64,000 bases of DNA, from the NCBI GenBank assembly GCA_020310875.1, contig CM035413.1:187612355-187676354 (forward strand), in the 5' to 3' direction. Under the pieces are notes generated by a model, which was given only the letters and a program-made list of their open reading frames with translations, searched no databases and was not told the origin of the DNA. Source of the stretch: Ceratopteris richardii. Lineage: Eukaryota > Streptophyta > Polypodiopsida > Polypodiales > Pteridaceae. The translations under genes were made by a program, and so were the position numbers. Of the stretch, positions 10,193 through 20,216 are shown piece by piece. The number at the start of each line of letters is the position of its first letter. The stretch's first letter is position 1.

Positions 10193-11319
10193 CGTACAAA
10201 CTTCCAACCCCCGCGTGGATGAAGACTATTGAGGAACTTGGAACAACGCACTCAGCTAGAGTAGAGGCACAATTACATGCCATGGCGATGATAGAAGAAA
10301 GAATATTACAATCTCCATTCTTTACTCATTTGGCCCCGCGACGATACATATCTGGGCATGAGCTACAGTATAAACCGTATTTCATGTTAATGGCCGAATA
10401 CCAGTTAGCCATTGAGAAAGAGACAGGTAAAAAACCATCGCATGCAACTCAATTCGAGGCGGCTGATCTACCACCAGATGCACAGAAAGGAAGGATCTAT
10501 CAACCAGAGTGGCGAAAAGATTTACTACAGCAGTATCCAGAGATGATGAGTACATGGGTAAAGGCACCTTTGCATTTGAAGTATAACCCGTGTTGGGGAC
10601 CAGTGCCACGACGCCGCTCCTGGACTGCCTTTGCTATTAAGGTACAAAACAATAAGCAGTGCCAAGACTGGTTGAATTACCCCTATTTTAAGCCACCCAT
10701 TGAGTTACCAACTGTTGGCTACATGATGGGTACAATTCGCCACTGGCTCCCTAGATTAAAGCATATGGATGATATAGTGGCGCATATGACTGTCAAAATC
10801 TTTGACATGATGCAAATGATTTTTAAAGTCTTCCGACGTGTCAAGGCACCCCATGTCAACACCCCGGGCTTTGAGCATGGCAATTTTTACTTGGTATATG
10901 ATATGAGTACAACGCCATCGCTACGGGTGTGTTATGCCTGGCACTGCAGAATAAAGTACCTACCGGCGTGCTACAAGCAGACATTCGAAGAGATGTTCAC
11001 AACCGGCTTTTGGGAATACCATTCAGAGGTATTCATAAGCAGGCCTACACATTTATTACACTTATTTGTCTGTGAACGAATGGTCTATTCCACACATTAT
11101 CAGCTCCCGCCACCGGAAGAACCGCAACCAATTGACTGGGAGAAACTCGAGGCAGATCTGGCCCGAGGCATTCGTATCTCCGAGCACACCCTCGCTCAAG
11201 ACCTCCTACAGAACTATATCCGGCAGACCTCACAGCAAGGTTCTGTCAGGGACGACAGAAGCGAGAGGGAGGGGGGTGTTGGAAGCAGCCAGAGGCACAG
11301 ACGACACGGAAGCATGTAA
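10102..11319 (+). CDS. Element A accessory ORF, C-terminal domain
   Basis: This continues the accessory ORF after a frameshift near 10100; its Met at 10102 is probably not a real start, since B continues straight from the coiled coil through the equivalent VDETYEEPYVPMPIPGG. The 405 residues are a compact conserved domain with LHLKYNPCW, RRRSWTAF, TIRHWLPRL and FTTGFWEYHSEVF, recognisable in B, C and (partly) G. The function is unknown. The frame does not stop before the polypurine tract: it reads through 11263-11276 and 43 bases of the 3' LTR to a stop at 11317-11319. Confidence 0.82.
   Translation: MVTIPVEETFEEAYEPQPIPGGRVTAEGQMTYKLPTPAWMKTIEELGTTHSARVEAQLHAMAMIEERILQSPFFTHLAPRRYISGHELQYKPYFMLMAEYQLAIEKETGKKPSHATQFEAADLPPDAQKGRIYQPEWRKDLLQQYPEMMSTWVKAPLHLKYNPCWGPVPRRRSWTAFAIKVQNNKQCQDWLNYPYFKPPIELPTVGYMMGTIRHWLPRLKHMDDIVAHMTVKIFDMMQMIFKVFRRVKAPHVNTPGFEHGNFYLVYDMSTTPSLRVCYAWHCRIKYLPACYKQTFEEMFTTGFWEYHSEVFISRPTHLLHLFVCERMVYSTHYQLPPPEEPQPIDWEKLEADLARGIRISEHTLAQDLLQNYIRQTSQQGSVRDDRSEREGGVGSSQRHRRHGSM
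11263..11276 (+). other. Polypurine tract of element A
   Basis: Fourteen purines (GAGAGGGAGGGGGG) directly precede the TGTTGG start of the LTR. It is the expected plus-strand DNA primer site, and it also lies inside the accessory ORF reading frame. Confidence 0.9.
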
Positions 11320-11924
11320 TGACAAAGCAGGGAGCCAGTCAAATCATTTTTCAAATAATTATGTTTTCAAACACTTTCCAAAAACCTCCAATAGTGATTT
11401 TTATCACTATTGTAACATATGTAACATAGAAAACCCCATTTTGTAATCCATAGCTCCATTTTGTGCAAGCCGAGGAGTCCTCGAGCTTGAGGAGCTTAGG
11501 TAGAATGCACGTACCAATTTTCATTATTTTTAGATACCGTTTACCCTCCCAAATAGCATCTAGGACCTAATTTTTAACTCTGCCGGTCACTAGATGTGAA
11601 ACCGGTCAAAACTAGTCTAGAAACTATAAAAAGAGCTAGAGAGCTCATTTTTGAGGGTGGTTAGTGTTAGCTTGTTGGAGTTTAGAGTTCTTTTGAGCTT
11701 GTAATAGTGTTCTTGAGTAATAGAGCTGATTTCCCACCTTCCATTGTGTCTTGCTTGTCTCTTCATAGTGTGTGTGTATGTGTGTGTACATTTCTATGCT
11801 TCTCACCTTCACTCTCACTTCATCTCACATTCACGATCTTCATATCACTCCTATCTCTTCCGCGGATTGACATTAAGGAGGTGAAGCTTCTTAACATGGT
11901 TCTCACCATTGTGCTAGAGCAACA
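11277..11924 (+). repeat. Element A 3' LTR (648 bp)
   Basis: It starts TGTTGGAAG after the polypurine tract and ends AGAGCAACA, where - strand integrase code of element D begins at once. It has a TATA box (TATAAAAAG, 11625-11633) followed by GAGCTAGAGAGCTC, and a (GT)n tract near 11769. It is related to the LTRs at 12551, 32861 and 42003: the blocks around the GAGGAGTCCTC palindrome and the TATA box are shared. The 5' partner is outside the window. Confidence 0.9.
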
Positions 11925-12550
11925 GTTACAAAGGATCTTATTGGTACTCTCGGCTTGTCTGTTAGCTTGTGGGTGATAGGGGGCAGACTTCTTATGTATC
12001 ACCAAGAATTCTTGGAGAAGATTTTCAATGACTTCATTCAAGAAGTGTGTGCCTCTATCGCTCACTAACTCTATTGGTAGCCCATATCTCATGAACACAT
12101 TCTTGAATAAGAACTTAGCCGTAGTCTGAGCATCATTCTTTGTTGTGGCTTTCACTTCTACCCACTTTGTAAGGTAATCTGTGGCTACAATAATATACTC
12201 TGCATGGGAGTTTCTAGCTGGGGGGTTAATAGGACCTATGAAGTCTATGCCCCATTTCGAAAATGCACGCCCTCCCATCATTGGTCTCAAAGGCATCTCG
12301 TCTTTTCTAACTGGATATTGTGCACGTTGGCATGTGTCACATTTCTTCACATAGGTATGTGCATCCATATGAAGAGTGGGCCACCAAAGTCCTGAGAATA
12401 GAATGGTCTTGATCACTCGGTCAAGACCAAAGTGTCCCCCTCCAACACCACTGTGTGCAGTCTCTAAGACCTTTAAATACTCTGATTTATGAACGCACAA
12501 TCTTAAGTAACCATCCTTGCCTCTTCGGTATAGGTTCTCTCCTACTAAGG
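11925..12550 (-). pseudogene. Element D integrase fragment (second H2C2 finger and catalytic core)
   Basis: Read leftwards, it contains ENLYRRGKDGYLRLC, an H2C2 finger (AHSGVGGGHFG...CDTCQR), WGIDFIGPINPP, SDRGTHFLNE and APYHPQANRQAESTNK, so all three catalytic acidic residues are present. It is cut at 11925 by element A directly after ILCN. The upstream part of the same gene lies at 33575 and beyond. The triad indicates a once-functional D,D,35E integrase. Confidence 0.92.
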
Positions 12551-13256
12551 TGTTGACAGTAGTCAAGGAACCGAAGGAGTCACAAGACAAGGAAGCCTAC
12601 GAAGGGAGTCGGAGCGAAGAGACAGCACAAGCAGGCACAGTAGTCAAAGAAGATCTGGCAAGTAGGCCATTTAAATTTTTCAGGCATCAAAGAGTTGGGC
12701 ACACAAGAAGAAGGAGCAAGTAGGGAGCCCCAGGGAATGTATGTCAGAATGTTAGAAGAAATCCCTACAAAAATAGTGATTTTGATCACTCAAACCATTG
12801 TAAATATCATTTCACCTTTTTGTAACTCCATTTTGTTCAAGCCGAGGAATCCTTGAGCTTGAGGAGTATTAGAAGTACCATCATATCAGTTTTCATAATT
12901 TTTAGACTTCGTTTGAGCCCCCAAATAATCCCTGGAACCTAATTTTTAACTAGGCCGGACACTAGGTCTGGAAAGGGCCAAAAGCTAGACAAAAACTATA
13001 AATAGAGCTAGAGAGCTCATTTTTGAGGTTAGCTTGTAATTGATTTGAACTTGTATGAGCTTTTTGAAAGTAATCTAAGAACTCCATTGCTTCTCACTCT
13101 TTGTCTTGTCGTATGTGCGCGTGTGTGTGTATGTGTGTGCATGTCAGTGTGCTTCTCACTCACGCACTTGCGCCATCACTTGCTCGAGGTCATCATACCA
13201 TCCTCACGTCTTCCCGGATTGACATTAAAGGACGTGCTACTCATCACTGAGCTACA
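12551..13256 (+). repeat. Element B 5' LTR (706 bp)
   Basis: TGTTGACAG...GAGCTACA, preceded by TSD copy TAAGG (12546-12550). TATA box TATAAATAG at 12997-13005, and a (GT)n tract at about 13119-13142. Against the 3' LTR at 32861 I count about 14 substitutions and one 3-bp indel, roughly 2% divergence. Confidence 0.93.
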
Positions 13257-13264
13257 CCAAATTT

Positions 13265-13282
13265 TGGCGCCCTTGCCGGGGA
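13265..13282 (+). other. Primer-binding site of element B (tRNA-Asp type)
   Basis: TGGCGCCCTTGCCGGGGA matches the 3' end complement of plant tRNA-Asp (TGGCGCCGTTGCCGGGGA) with one mismatch. It lies 8 bases after the LTR end, the same spacing as in element D. Confidence 0.88.
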
Positions 13283-13559
13283 TCGAGCTTTGAGGACGAG
13301 CGTGTGATGGTAAGACGTAGAGTTGACGCGTTGGAGTCATAGGTATTTTCTTCACTTTTAGCTACTTTCTTTTGTTTTTCTCATCACCATCATCATCCTC
13401 ACCATCTCCCACATCCATCTCCATCATCGCGAAAAATTTTAGTTTTTGGTCATATCACCACACCCATACCATTCCCCTCATTTCACTTGTGAGAGAGAGA
13501 GAGAGCGTTTATGTGCTTGTGATTTTCTGTGTTTTTTGAGATTTTCTGCAGGAATCAGC

Positions 13560-14225
13560 ATCCCCAGCAGCTGCACCAGCTCCAGCAGGTAAAAAATCTG
13601 ACTGTGTAGGTCCCGAGGCGTTGACCTCTATCAATCGCGACCGACAGAAAAAATGCTCTGTTTGCTAAACAAAGTACATATCCATGATCTACAGGCCTAG
13701 AGCTTCCCAAAAATGTGTTTAAATTTTTGAAATTCCTCAGATTTTTGTCAATCGCGATCGCTCTGTCAATCGCGATCGACAAACCACGACAGACACCTGC
13801 TGACGGCTCTGTCAATCGCGACCGACACGTCAATCGCGACCGACAGAGTCAACGACCGACTGACCACGACTGAAAAAACCTACGCGTGACACGTGTCAAT
13901 CGCGATCGAGCCATCAATCGCGATCGACCAGTCAATCGCGACTGACAGCCCACGACGGACCTGTCAATCGTGACTGACACAGTCAACGATTGCTTGACCA
14001 CGACGGACAGATCCTCGCGACTGACCTATCAATCGCGATCGACCCATCAATCGCAACTGACAGAGTCAACGACCCTTTGACCACGACTGACTGAAAATCC
14101 GGGCCACGTGTCAATCGCGATTGACTCATCAATAGCGACTGACAGCCACGACTGACACATCAATCGCGACTGACAGCCACGATGGACATGTCAATCGCGA
14201 CTGACAGAGCTTGCAAACGCGATAG
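13560..14225 (+). repeat. Element B leader: degenerate TCAATCGCGAYYGAC repeat array
   Basis: About 20 or more degenerate copies of a short unit, TCAATCGCGAYYGAC, spaced by CCACGACTGACAG-like filler, fill the leader between primer site and any coding. The unit contains the palindromes TCGCGA and ATCGCGAT. The spacing is irregular and the units are diverged. Element D's leader has a different array built on the same AATCGCGA core. Confidence 0.85.
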
Positions 14226-15173
14226 ATGGGCAAAATTGGTTAATATTTTAGGGCAAAAAAAGAGTGTTCTATTTTTGACAAATTGTTGGAAAAATACTAG
14301 GGTTCATCATTGCATTGTGAGGCCATTACACAAAGTATTTCTAGAAGTCCTGTTTACCTGTTAACCTGTTCTAAATCCTGTTTTAGCCCCAAAACCCTGA
14401 ACGGACATAACTTCCTCATACGAAATCTGATTGCGGTGATTTTTGTTTTGTTGGAAAGCTCGTGGGGAATACAACCAAAACTTCCACTGGTTACGGTAGA
14501 ATTAAGGTCAAGATTATTAGATAGGAGAATTTGAAGTTGACCATATCCCGGAGTAGGAAAAATTGAGAGTCCCTTGGGATTGTTTTCCATAAAGGCAATT
14601 GGTAATTGGTTCTGTGAATTACATGCATGAAAGTGATCTGTCTGTCAACTAAATTCAATTCTTGAGCTATCTGTGGATTTTTTCAGGTTCTTTGAGAGCA
14701 TAGAAGGGTACTCGAAGCAATAGGAAAAAAAAATTATTAAAAAAAAAGAGAGAAAATATATCTATAAAGAAAAAACAGAAGCAATCATTGTTGAAAAAAA
14801 AAGAAGAGAGAGAAAGAAAAATTAAGAAAAAATGTTTATTTTCCATTTTTACAAAAATTATATAGCACAAAGCAAGATCTAGAGAGAAGAGTAGTAGAGA
14901 TCTATTTATTTTTTATTTTTTATTAATTAATTTTTGTTTCTATCATTGATAAATGTTTTGTTTTTCTCCAAAAGAGTGGTTAGGAAAAGGGATTGCACTA
15001 GACATCTTGCTACACCTGTAATGATCACTTTTTGAGTCTTTCTGAAGAAATAGAATTTATTTGGGATTTTATTTTCATTCTTATGTCATGACATCTCAAA
15101 ATAAATATTACTCTTTGATTTCTGGTGACTCATGTGGGTGGAGTTTTTCTTTGTGTATTTTATTTTCTTCAGA
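14226..15173 (+). other. Non-coding leader and probable deletion junction between B and module C
   Basis: No significant ORF. The left part (to about 14540) reads as retroelement leader, the right part is strongly A/T-rich (A-rich 14725-14830). Somewhere here B leader gives way to module C without an LTR boundary, so a deletion junction is inferred. The segment ends in TTTTATTTTCTTCAG (15158-15172), a strong 3' splice-site candidate one base before the ATG at 15174. Confidence 0.5.
15158..15172 (+). promoter_or_regulatory. Candidate 3' splice acceptor before the module C accessory ORF
   Basis: A pyrimidine tract ending TTCTTCAG lies one base upstream of the ATG at 15174. It would allow the accessory ORF to be made from a spliced mRNA. 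No donor was identified, since the upstream part of the element is deleted. Confidence 0.45.
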
Positions 15174-17345
15174 ATGGTGAATACAAAGGAGTTATCAATT
15201 CATGACTTCAAGGCAGAATCAGTCACTCTATCAAGAGGTCATTGGTTCCTAGACAGTGAAGCTGTGGAAGAACAGGTGGACCTAGAGTCAGATAATAAAT
15301 CAGAAATTCCAGAAGCTGAGAAGGTGGTGAAGGAACTCAAGGAGACCTTAAGCATAATTGGTCAGCACATATTCACAGTGGGAGTAGGAGGATATAAATA
15401 TACAATGTTATGCCAAGAGTTCTACAGGTTCCAAAGAGTTGCTGCCAATATGAAAAGATGGAAGGCAGTAGGGTTGCACAAAATATTGGAGGAGCCTATC
15501 TTTTTCATTGATTTCGAGAGAGTGGCACAAGTAATGAGCAGTCTGATGGAAATAGGAAGAGGGAATGATGCCTATTTTAGGTGCAAAGTCAAGAACAAGG
15601 ATAATCAGGAAGTGGGAATCACTATCAAAGCAGAACATATCAGAGCAGCATTACAATTCTACCCAATGGGAACCAAGCTTGATCCAAGCTTTGTAAAGAA
15701 GAATAAGGAAACTTATACAGGGTATGCAAAATTCACTGACTTTAAAGGAAGAGAGAATGAAGAATATGCCACAAGGATGTTCTTACAGTATTTTTGCTTT
15801 CCAAAGCTACCAAGGTATACCATGCCACATAAGTATGTGACATTGTTGATGTTCAACAACAAGGATAGAACCAAACCCTTTGGAGTAATGGATGTCACAC
15901 CATACATCCATGAACAGCTGAAAGAAGCAGCAAAACACTGGGAACATAAGAAATTCATGAATGGAGCCCAGTTTTTAACTAGAATCATTTATCATGTCCT
16001 AGGGATGGAAGATCAATTGAAACTGGCTCCAGAGGCACAGTATTTTAGAAGCCTGATGTCAGGAATCAAGAGTCCTCCAAAGAAAATGGCTGAGAGGGAA
16101 ATAGAAGGACAAACCCGCATGAGGGGAACAGGAATGAAAAGAAAGATGATATCTGAGGAAGTGATTCCTGTAAAGAAAAGGAGGTTGGACCCAAGGAAGG
16201 TTGAACTAGAGATGGAGGAAGCTACAAAAGAAGAACATGAAGAGGCACAAAAGCAGGTTCAATCCTCTAGTGAACCTCATCCACCCCAAACAAGCAAAGA
16301 ACAATTGTACACTTATTTAACCCAAGGAAATAACAAAAGAGCTATGTATGAGGCACAATATCAGAAGATGCTGGAAGATTACTCATGCAAGGCTACAGAC
16401 TGGGTTCAAGAGGAGGTGGAGCATTATGAAGCACTCCATGATCAAATGATGACAGCTGAAACTGAAGAGGTGTTTGTTAGAAAGGAAGTTGAGTTGCTAG
16501 CCTACTTCAAGGAATTGCAAGGACCTCCAGAGACCAGAACCACTATTGTGGTGAAAAAGAAGGTTCCAAAGAAACCAGTGCAAAAGAAGAAGTTGACCAA
16601 GAAGGGAAAGGGAAAATTAGTAGTTGAAACTGTTATCACAAAAGAAAGGGAGGAAGTAATAGTGGAAGAAACACAGAAGCCATCCATTGTGGTAGAAGCA
16701 TCAAGACCCACAGAACCAGAAAGAGGAGGACCTTCACATTTTTCCTCTGATTCTGAAAGTGATATTGAGAGCTTTTTACTAAAGAGTCTAAATTTGTCAA
16801 TACCAAATACTCCTACTGTAATTACACAGGCCTCTGAGAAACAGAAAACACCTGAAGAATTGAAGATGAAGTCTCAGGAGAAGCAGATTCAGGAACAGGT
16901 AGGAAAACAGCTTAGTTCTGAAGATGAAAGAAGGTTGATGAAGGGAAAAGCAGTTATGATAGAAAAGGAAAAGGAAATAAGAGAAGAAGTCAGTTGTGGA
17001 CTGGTGCATACTGGGATGAAATCCATATGGACAAAACCTTCACAAACTTACTTCAAATTGGATGAGAGCATAGCAGAGATGGACAAAAGGGCACAGATAA
17101 GTAGTCCAGTTATAAATAAAAAAGGTGCAGATCAAGATCAAAATCAAGAAGAAGAGGAAATAGTAGTGAAAGGCAATATTCAAGAAGTCACAGGAGGAGT
17201 AGTGGAAAAGGAGATTATCCAGAGTATAAAAGATGTACTGCATGATTTGAAGAACAATGAAGAATTTACAACCAATGAAGATCAAGAACAAGAGGGAGCA
17301 AGGGATCTCATGGACATTGATGAGCAGGAAGAAGAACACAAATAA
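15174..17345 (+). CDS. Module C accessory ORF, N-terminal segment
   Basis: The start is chosen at MVNTKELSIHDF, just after the splice-acceptor candidate; an upstream in-frame ATG at 15132 is less likely. Residues ~1-320 are homologous to the accessory ORF N-terminus of element A: FYRFQRV, IKAEHIRAALQF, FCFPKLPRYTMPHKY, HWEHKKFMNGAQFLTRIIYHVLG. The rest is a Lys/Glu-rich low-complexity tail with a basic patch (VVKKKVPKKPVQKKKLTKKG). The frame ends at TAA 17343-17345 but stays open beyond it to a TAG at 17400-17402 and then to 19670, so this was one protein of about 1,500 codons. No gag or pol belongs to this module. Function unknown. Confidence 0.8.
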   Translation: MVNTKELSIHDFKAESVTLSRGHWFLDSEAVEEQVDLESDNKSEIPEAEKVVKELKETLSIIGQHIFTVGVGGYKYTMLCQEFYRFQRVAANMKRWKAVGLHKILEEPIFFIDFERVAQVMSSLMEIGRGNDAYFRCKVKNKDNQEVGITIKAEHIRAALQFYPMGTKLDPSFVKKNKETYTGYAKFTDFKGRENEEYATRMFLQYFCFPKLPRYTMPHKYVTLLMFNNKDRTKPFGVMDVTPYIHEQLKEAAKHWEHKKFMNGAQFLTRIIYHVLGMEDQLKLAPEAQYFRSLMSGIKSPPKKMAEREIEGQTRMRGTGMKRKMISEEVIPVKKRRLDPRKVELEMEEATKEEHEEAQKQVQSSSEPHPPQTSKEQLYTYLTQGNNKRAMYEAQYQKMLEDYSCKATDWVQEEVEHYEALHDQMMTAETEEVFVRKEVELLAYFKELQGPPETRTTIVVKKKVPKKPVQKKKLTKKGKGKLVVETVITKEREEVIVEETQKPSIVVEASRPTEPERGGPSHFSSDSESDIESFLLKSLNLSIPNTPTVITQASEKQKTPEELKMKSQEKQIQEQVGKQLSSEDERRLMKGKAVMIEKEKEIREEVSCGLVHTGMKSIWTKPSQTYFKLDESIAEMDKRAQISSPVINKKGADQDQNQEEEEIVVKGNIQEVTGGVVEKEIIQSIKDVLHDLKNNEEFTTNEDQEQEGARDLMDIDEQEEEHK

Positions 17346-17402
17346 GAAAAAAGTAATGATCAGGTCAAAATCTTTGAGGAGGCTGAATTAGTTCTAGCCT
17401 AG

Positions 17403-19670
17403 GAAAAGGAAGGACAGGAAGAACAAATAGGTAAATGTCAGGGAAACTTTGTTGGGGAAATTGAATATACTCTGTTCCAGGAAACTTTAAGCCAGGAAAA
17501 GGAGATACAAATAAAGGAAGGACACCTCTCTGAAGAGAAGCAACAGGTGATGGAGAAGGAAAAGGTACAGGAAATAAAGCTCACTTCAGATGACTTAGAA
17601 CAGAAGAATCTGGGTGCTCAAATTTTTGAACATGAAGAAGACATGGCCGATCTAGAAACACTGGAAACTCATCTAAGCAATGAAGAACACCAGGCCAAGG
17701 ATTTAGAATATGAAGAAGAAGAGGAAGAGGAGGATGAATGTAAAGAAGACAAACAACTAGAAGCTAAACAAATGAAAATGGAAGAGGGATTGGAAAGAAT
17801 ACCAAAGAATATAAGATCAGCATGTCAGATCATTATGAATAACATTGAACAGTTCAGACCTTCAAGCCGGAACATGATCATTTCAGGGATGGTAGCAGAG
17901 TTTGAATTTGAGAAAGGCAGTATGATTATTAAAGAGCACAAAAGGGAGAAGGAGCAAATGTCAGAACAACTGAGGAAGGTGCAAGAGAAAAATGAGGAAT
18001 TTACAAACAAAATAATTGCTTTGGAAGAGTTAGAAGTGCAGAAGCAAAATAAGATTCAATATCTAGAAGAAAAGAGTGTAAAATTAACAAAGCAGAATAC
18101 TAAATTGGAAAAGGAGTTGAGAAAGATTGAAGGAAGATATAGAACCTTGCAGACCTCTTATCAGATTTTGACTAAAGCAAATGAAGAAATCAACAAGCTA
18201 CTATTGGAGGAAGGTCAGTTAAAGGAGGAAAGTCAGACAGTTCAGATGACAGAGAAAGAAAAGGAAGAATTACTCACAGAGATTAAGAGATTACAAATAG
18301 AATTGAAAGAAGCCAAGGAACTAGAAAAGCAGGCTAGTATACATGCTGCTACATCAATGAGAGGGTATAACAAGTTACACATGGATATGGAAAAAGAAAG
18401 AAGTGATTGGCAGACAAGGAGGGAAAAGGAACAAAATGAATGGAAAAAAGAAAGAGAGTTATGGGCAAAACAGAATGGAAGTCTGATGTTGACGATAGAG
18501 GAATTACAGAAAAAATTGGATAAGCCACAAGTTCAGGAGGAAACACATGTGGAGACCACATATACAGAAGAATATGGGGTAGAAAATAATGATGGAATAC
18601 AACGTGACAGTGAACCAGCAGATAAAAGATCAGAAGGAGAATATTCAGAAGATTTTGTAAAAAAATTACTGACAAATAGAGATTCCAGAATGGAGTTTAT
18701 CAGGAAAATGCATGATGAATATGAAGAACAAATTGTCACATTTGCATTAAATAAAGGGATTAATCCATATCAGCATCATTGGGCCGCAGATGGATTGGGT
18801 ATACCATTATGTATGATCATGGAGAGTATCAAGAACTATCAGTTGGCCAGAGTTGGGCTACCTCCAAACAAATATCTTGAGTATGAAGAGGATATCAATG
18901 TGACTAAAGAATTATTTGAAAGAGCCAATCCAAAGTGGAGGAACAAGTGGTTGGATGCCAACAAAGAATGTAGGAAAATTTGGAAGGAGGCACCTCTTCA
19001 TCTAAAAATTAATCCAGCTTACTGTCCTGTGGCAAGAAGAAGAGAATGGACAATTTTTTGGGAAAGACGAAGCGAAGGTCAAATTCCACCTAAGTGGTTG
19101 AATTTCCCGAAAATAGACGGTCCAAAGGCAGGCACATGGCCTACAAAAAGTTACATGGTGAATACAGCTGAGTCCGTTATAGCTACATACAAGGATGTAA
19201 ATGATTCTGCATGTATTCTACTTATCAGAATAATGAGATTAATTTTGGCCTGTATAGAAACATACACCACTACAGTTATCAGAACTTTAAATTACATTGG
19301 CTTCAATTCTCCCACAAATGCATTATTGTTTGATCTGAGCGAAACACCTGATAGAATCTGTTTAATGGCATACTACAGTAGAGTAATATTTTTGGGCAGT
19401 CATTACTTACAAATTTTTGAGGATGCATTTGATTACAGGTTTTTTGAAAGAGAATCAGAGATTTTTGGAAATTTGTCAGTTGTTACTAAGTCCAGACTCA
19501 CAGCATATGAAGCCGCCTATACAGAGTACTTGAAAAAGGACGTCATTGATAAACCAGAAGCTGTAGTACATTGGAGAAATGCATTGTTTGAAATGGTCAA
19601 TAACCTAAATATTACAGAAAGGAAAAGTCATGACTTGCTGTCACAAGTCTATCAAAGAAAGAAAAAGTGA
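17403..19670 (+). CDS. Module C accessory ORF, coiled coil and C-terminal domain
   Basis: Same frame as the N-terminal segment, open after the TAG at 17400; the first Met is 17547. From that Met, residues ~50-75 are acidic and ~110-330 form a long Glu/Lys/Gln heptad-rich coiled coil. Residues ~450-690 match the C-terminal domain of element A: APLHLKINPAYCPVARRREW, LNFP, TKSYMVNTAES, and FEDAFDYRFFERESEIF. Unlike A and B it stops (19668-19670) well before the polypurine tract. A/T-richer codon use than B sets it apart as another family. Only two nonsense codons in about 4.5 kb suggest recent constraint or recent insertion. Confidence 0.8.
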   Translation, partial: EKEGQEEQIGKCQGNFVGEIEYTLFQETLSQEKEIQIKEGHLSEEKQQVMEKEKVQEIKLTSDDLEQKNLGAQIFEHEEDMADLETLETHLSNEEHQAKDLEYEEEEEEEDECKEDKQLEAKQMKMEEGLERIPKNIRSACQIIMNNIEQFRPSSRNMIISGMVAEFEFEKGSMIIKEHKREKEQMSEQLRKVQEKNEEFTNKIIALEELEVQKQNKIQYLEEKSVKLTKQNTKLEKELRKIEGRYRTLQTSYQILTKANEEINKLLLEEGQLKEESQTVQMTEKEKEELLTEIKRLQIELKEAKELEKQASIHAATSMRGYNKLHMDMEKERSDWQTRREKEQNEWKKERELWAKQNGSLMLTIEELQKKLDKPQVQEETHVETTYTEEYGVENNDGIQRDSEPADKRSEGEYSEDFVKKLLTNRDSRMEFIRKMHDEYEEQIVTFALNKGINPYQHHWAADGLGIPLCMIMESIKNYQLARVGLPPNKYLEYEEDINVTKELFERANPKWRNKWLDANKECRKIWKEAPLHLKINPAYCPVARRREWTIFWERRSEGQIPPKWLNFPKIDGPKAGTWPTKSYMVNTAESVIATYKDVNDSACILLIRIMRLILACIETYTTTVIRTLNYIGFNSPTNALLFDLSETPDRICLMAYYSRVIFLGSHYLQIFEDAFDYRFFERESEIFGNLSVVTKSRLTAYEAAYTEYLKKDVIDKPEAVVHWRNALFEMVNNLNITERKSHDLLSQVYQRKKK

Positions 19671-19727
19671 AGAAACGTTATCAGTACAGAAAAGTAGGAA
19701 AGTCTTTTGTCAGGAGCCAAAAGGTTT

Positions 19728-19740
19728 AGGAGGGGAAGGA
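19728..19740 (+). other. Polypurine tract of module C
   Basis: AGGAGGGGAAGGA immediately before TGTTAGAAG, the start of the module C LTR. Confidence 0.8.
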
Positions 19741-20216
19741 TGTTAGAAGATGTATTTTTGGAAGCCTTCTTGAAGAGAAATAATTGTAAAATGACAAAAA
19801 TTTGTAAAAATATTTATGCAACTGTTGTAAAAATAAGGAAGAGTCTTCCTTATGTAGGATAGAATCTTATGTAATTTTTCTAGAATTTTTGGAAACTCCT
19901 AGATAGCATATTTTTAGAATAATAGAGGAAAGGACCAAAATTCAAGTGTGAAAAGGGACACTTGAAAATGTATATAAGATAATTTCCTCTATTATGAGGG
20001 GGTTGGTTAATCATTTGTTTACATGCTATCCAAGTGAATAGAGAAGGAGTTTTCTGCTGAAAATCGTGTTTTCTCCTCTTTGTGTGGTTTCTTTGATTTG
20101 TGAGTCTAATTCTTGTGTATCTATGGAGATTTGTGAGCTTCTATTGTGTAATTCTGTTGAATGTGTATGAAGAGAGTTGAATACTGATGTGTTGAGTGAT
20201 AAGTTGATGAAGAATG

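Larger units (their letters stand above)
1..11924 (+). mobile_element. Element A: Ty3/gypsy LTR retrotransposon, 5' part outside window
   Basis: Domain order is gag C-terminus, protease 1, RT, RNase H, two integrase zinc fingers, integrase core, second protease-like domain, linker, accessory ORF, polypurine tract and 3' LTR. The 5' LTR, leader and most of gag lie left of base 1. The right end is TG...CA-bounded at 11924 and abuts - strand integrase sequence of element D, so A inserted into D. The right TSD copy should be GTTAC (11925-11929). The integrase C-terminus resembles the non-chromodomain Athila/Tat type and I see no chromodomain; lineage placement is inference. Confidence 0.93.

Noticed and set aside
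6830-11319. Accessory ORF as a viral-type envelope protein
   Set aside because: No signal peptide, transmembrane segment or glycosylated ectodomain is apparent; the coiled coil and Pro-rich regions do not suggest an envelope.
13045-13293. ORF with a Cys/Val-rich repeat in LTR B
   Set aside because: It arises from the (GT)n tract of the LTR and runs over the LTR end into the primer site.
13560-14225. CRISPR-like or satellite array
   Set aside because: Units are degenerate, spacers irregular and repetitive; the position in an LTR-element leader and the plant context explain it.
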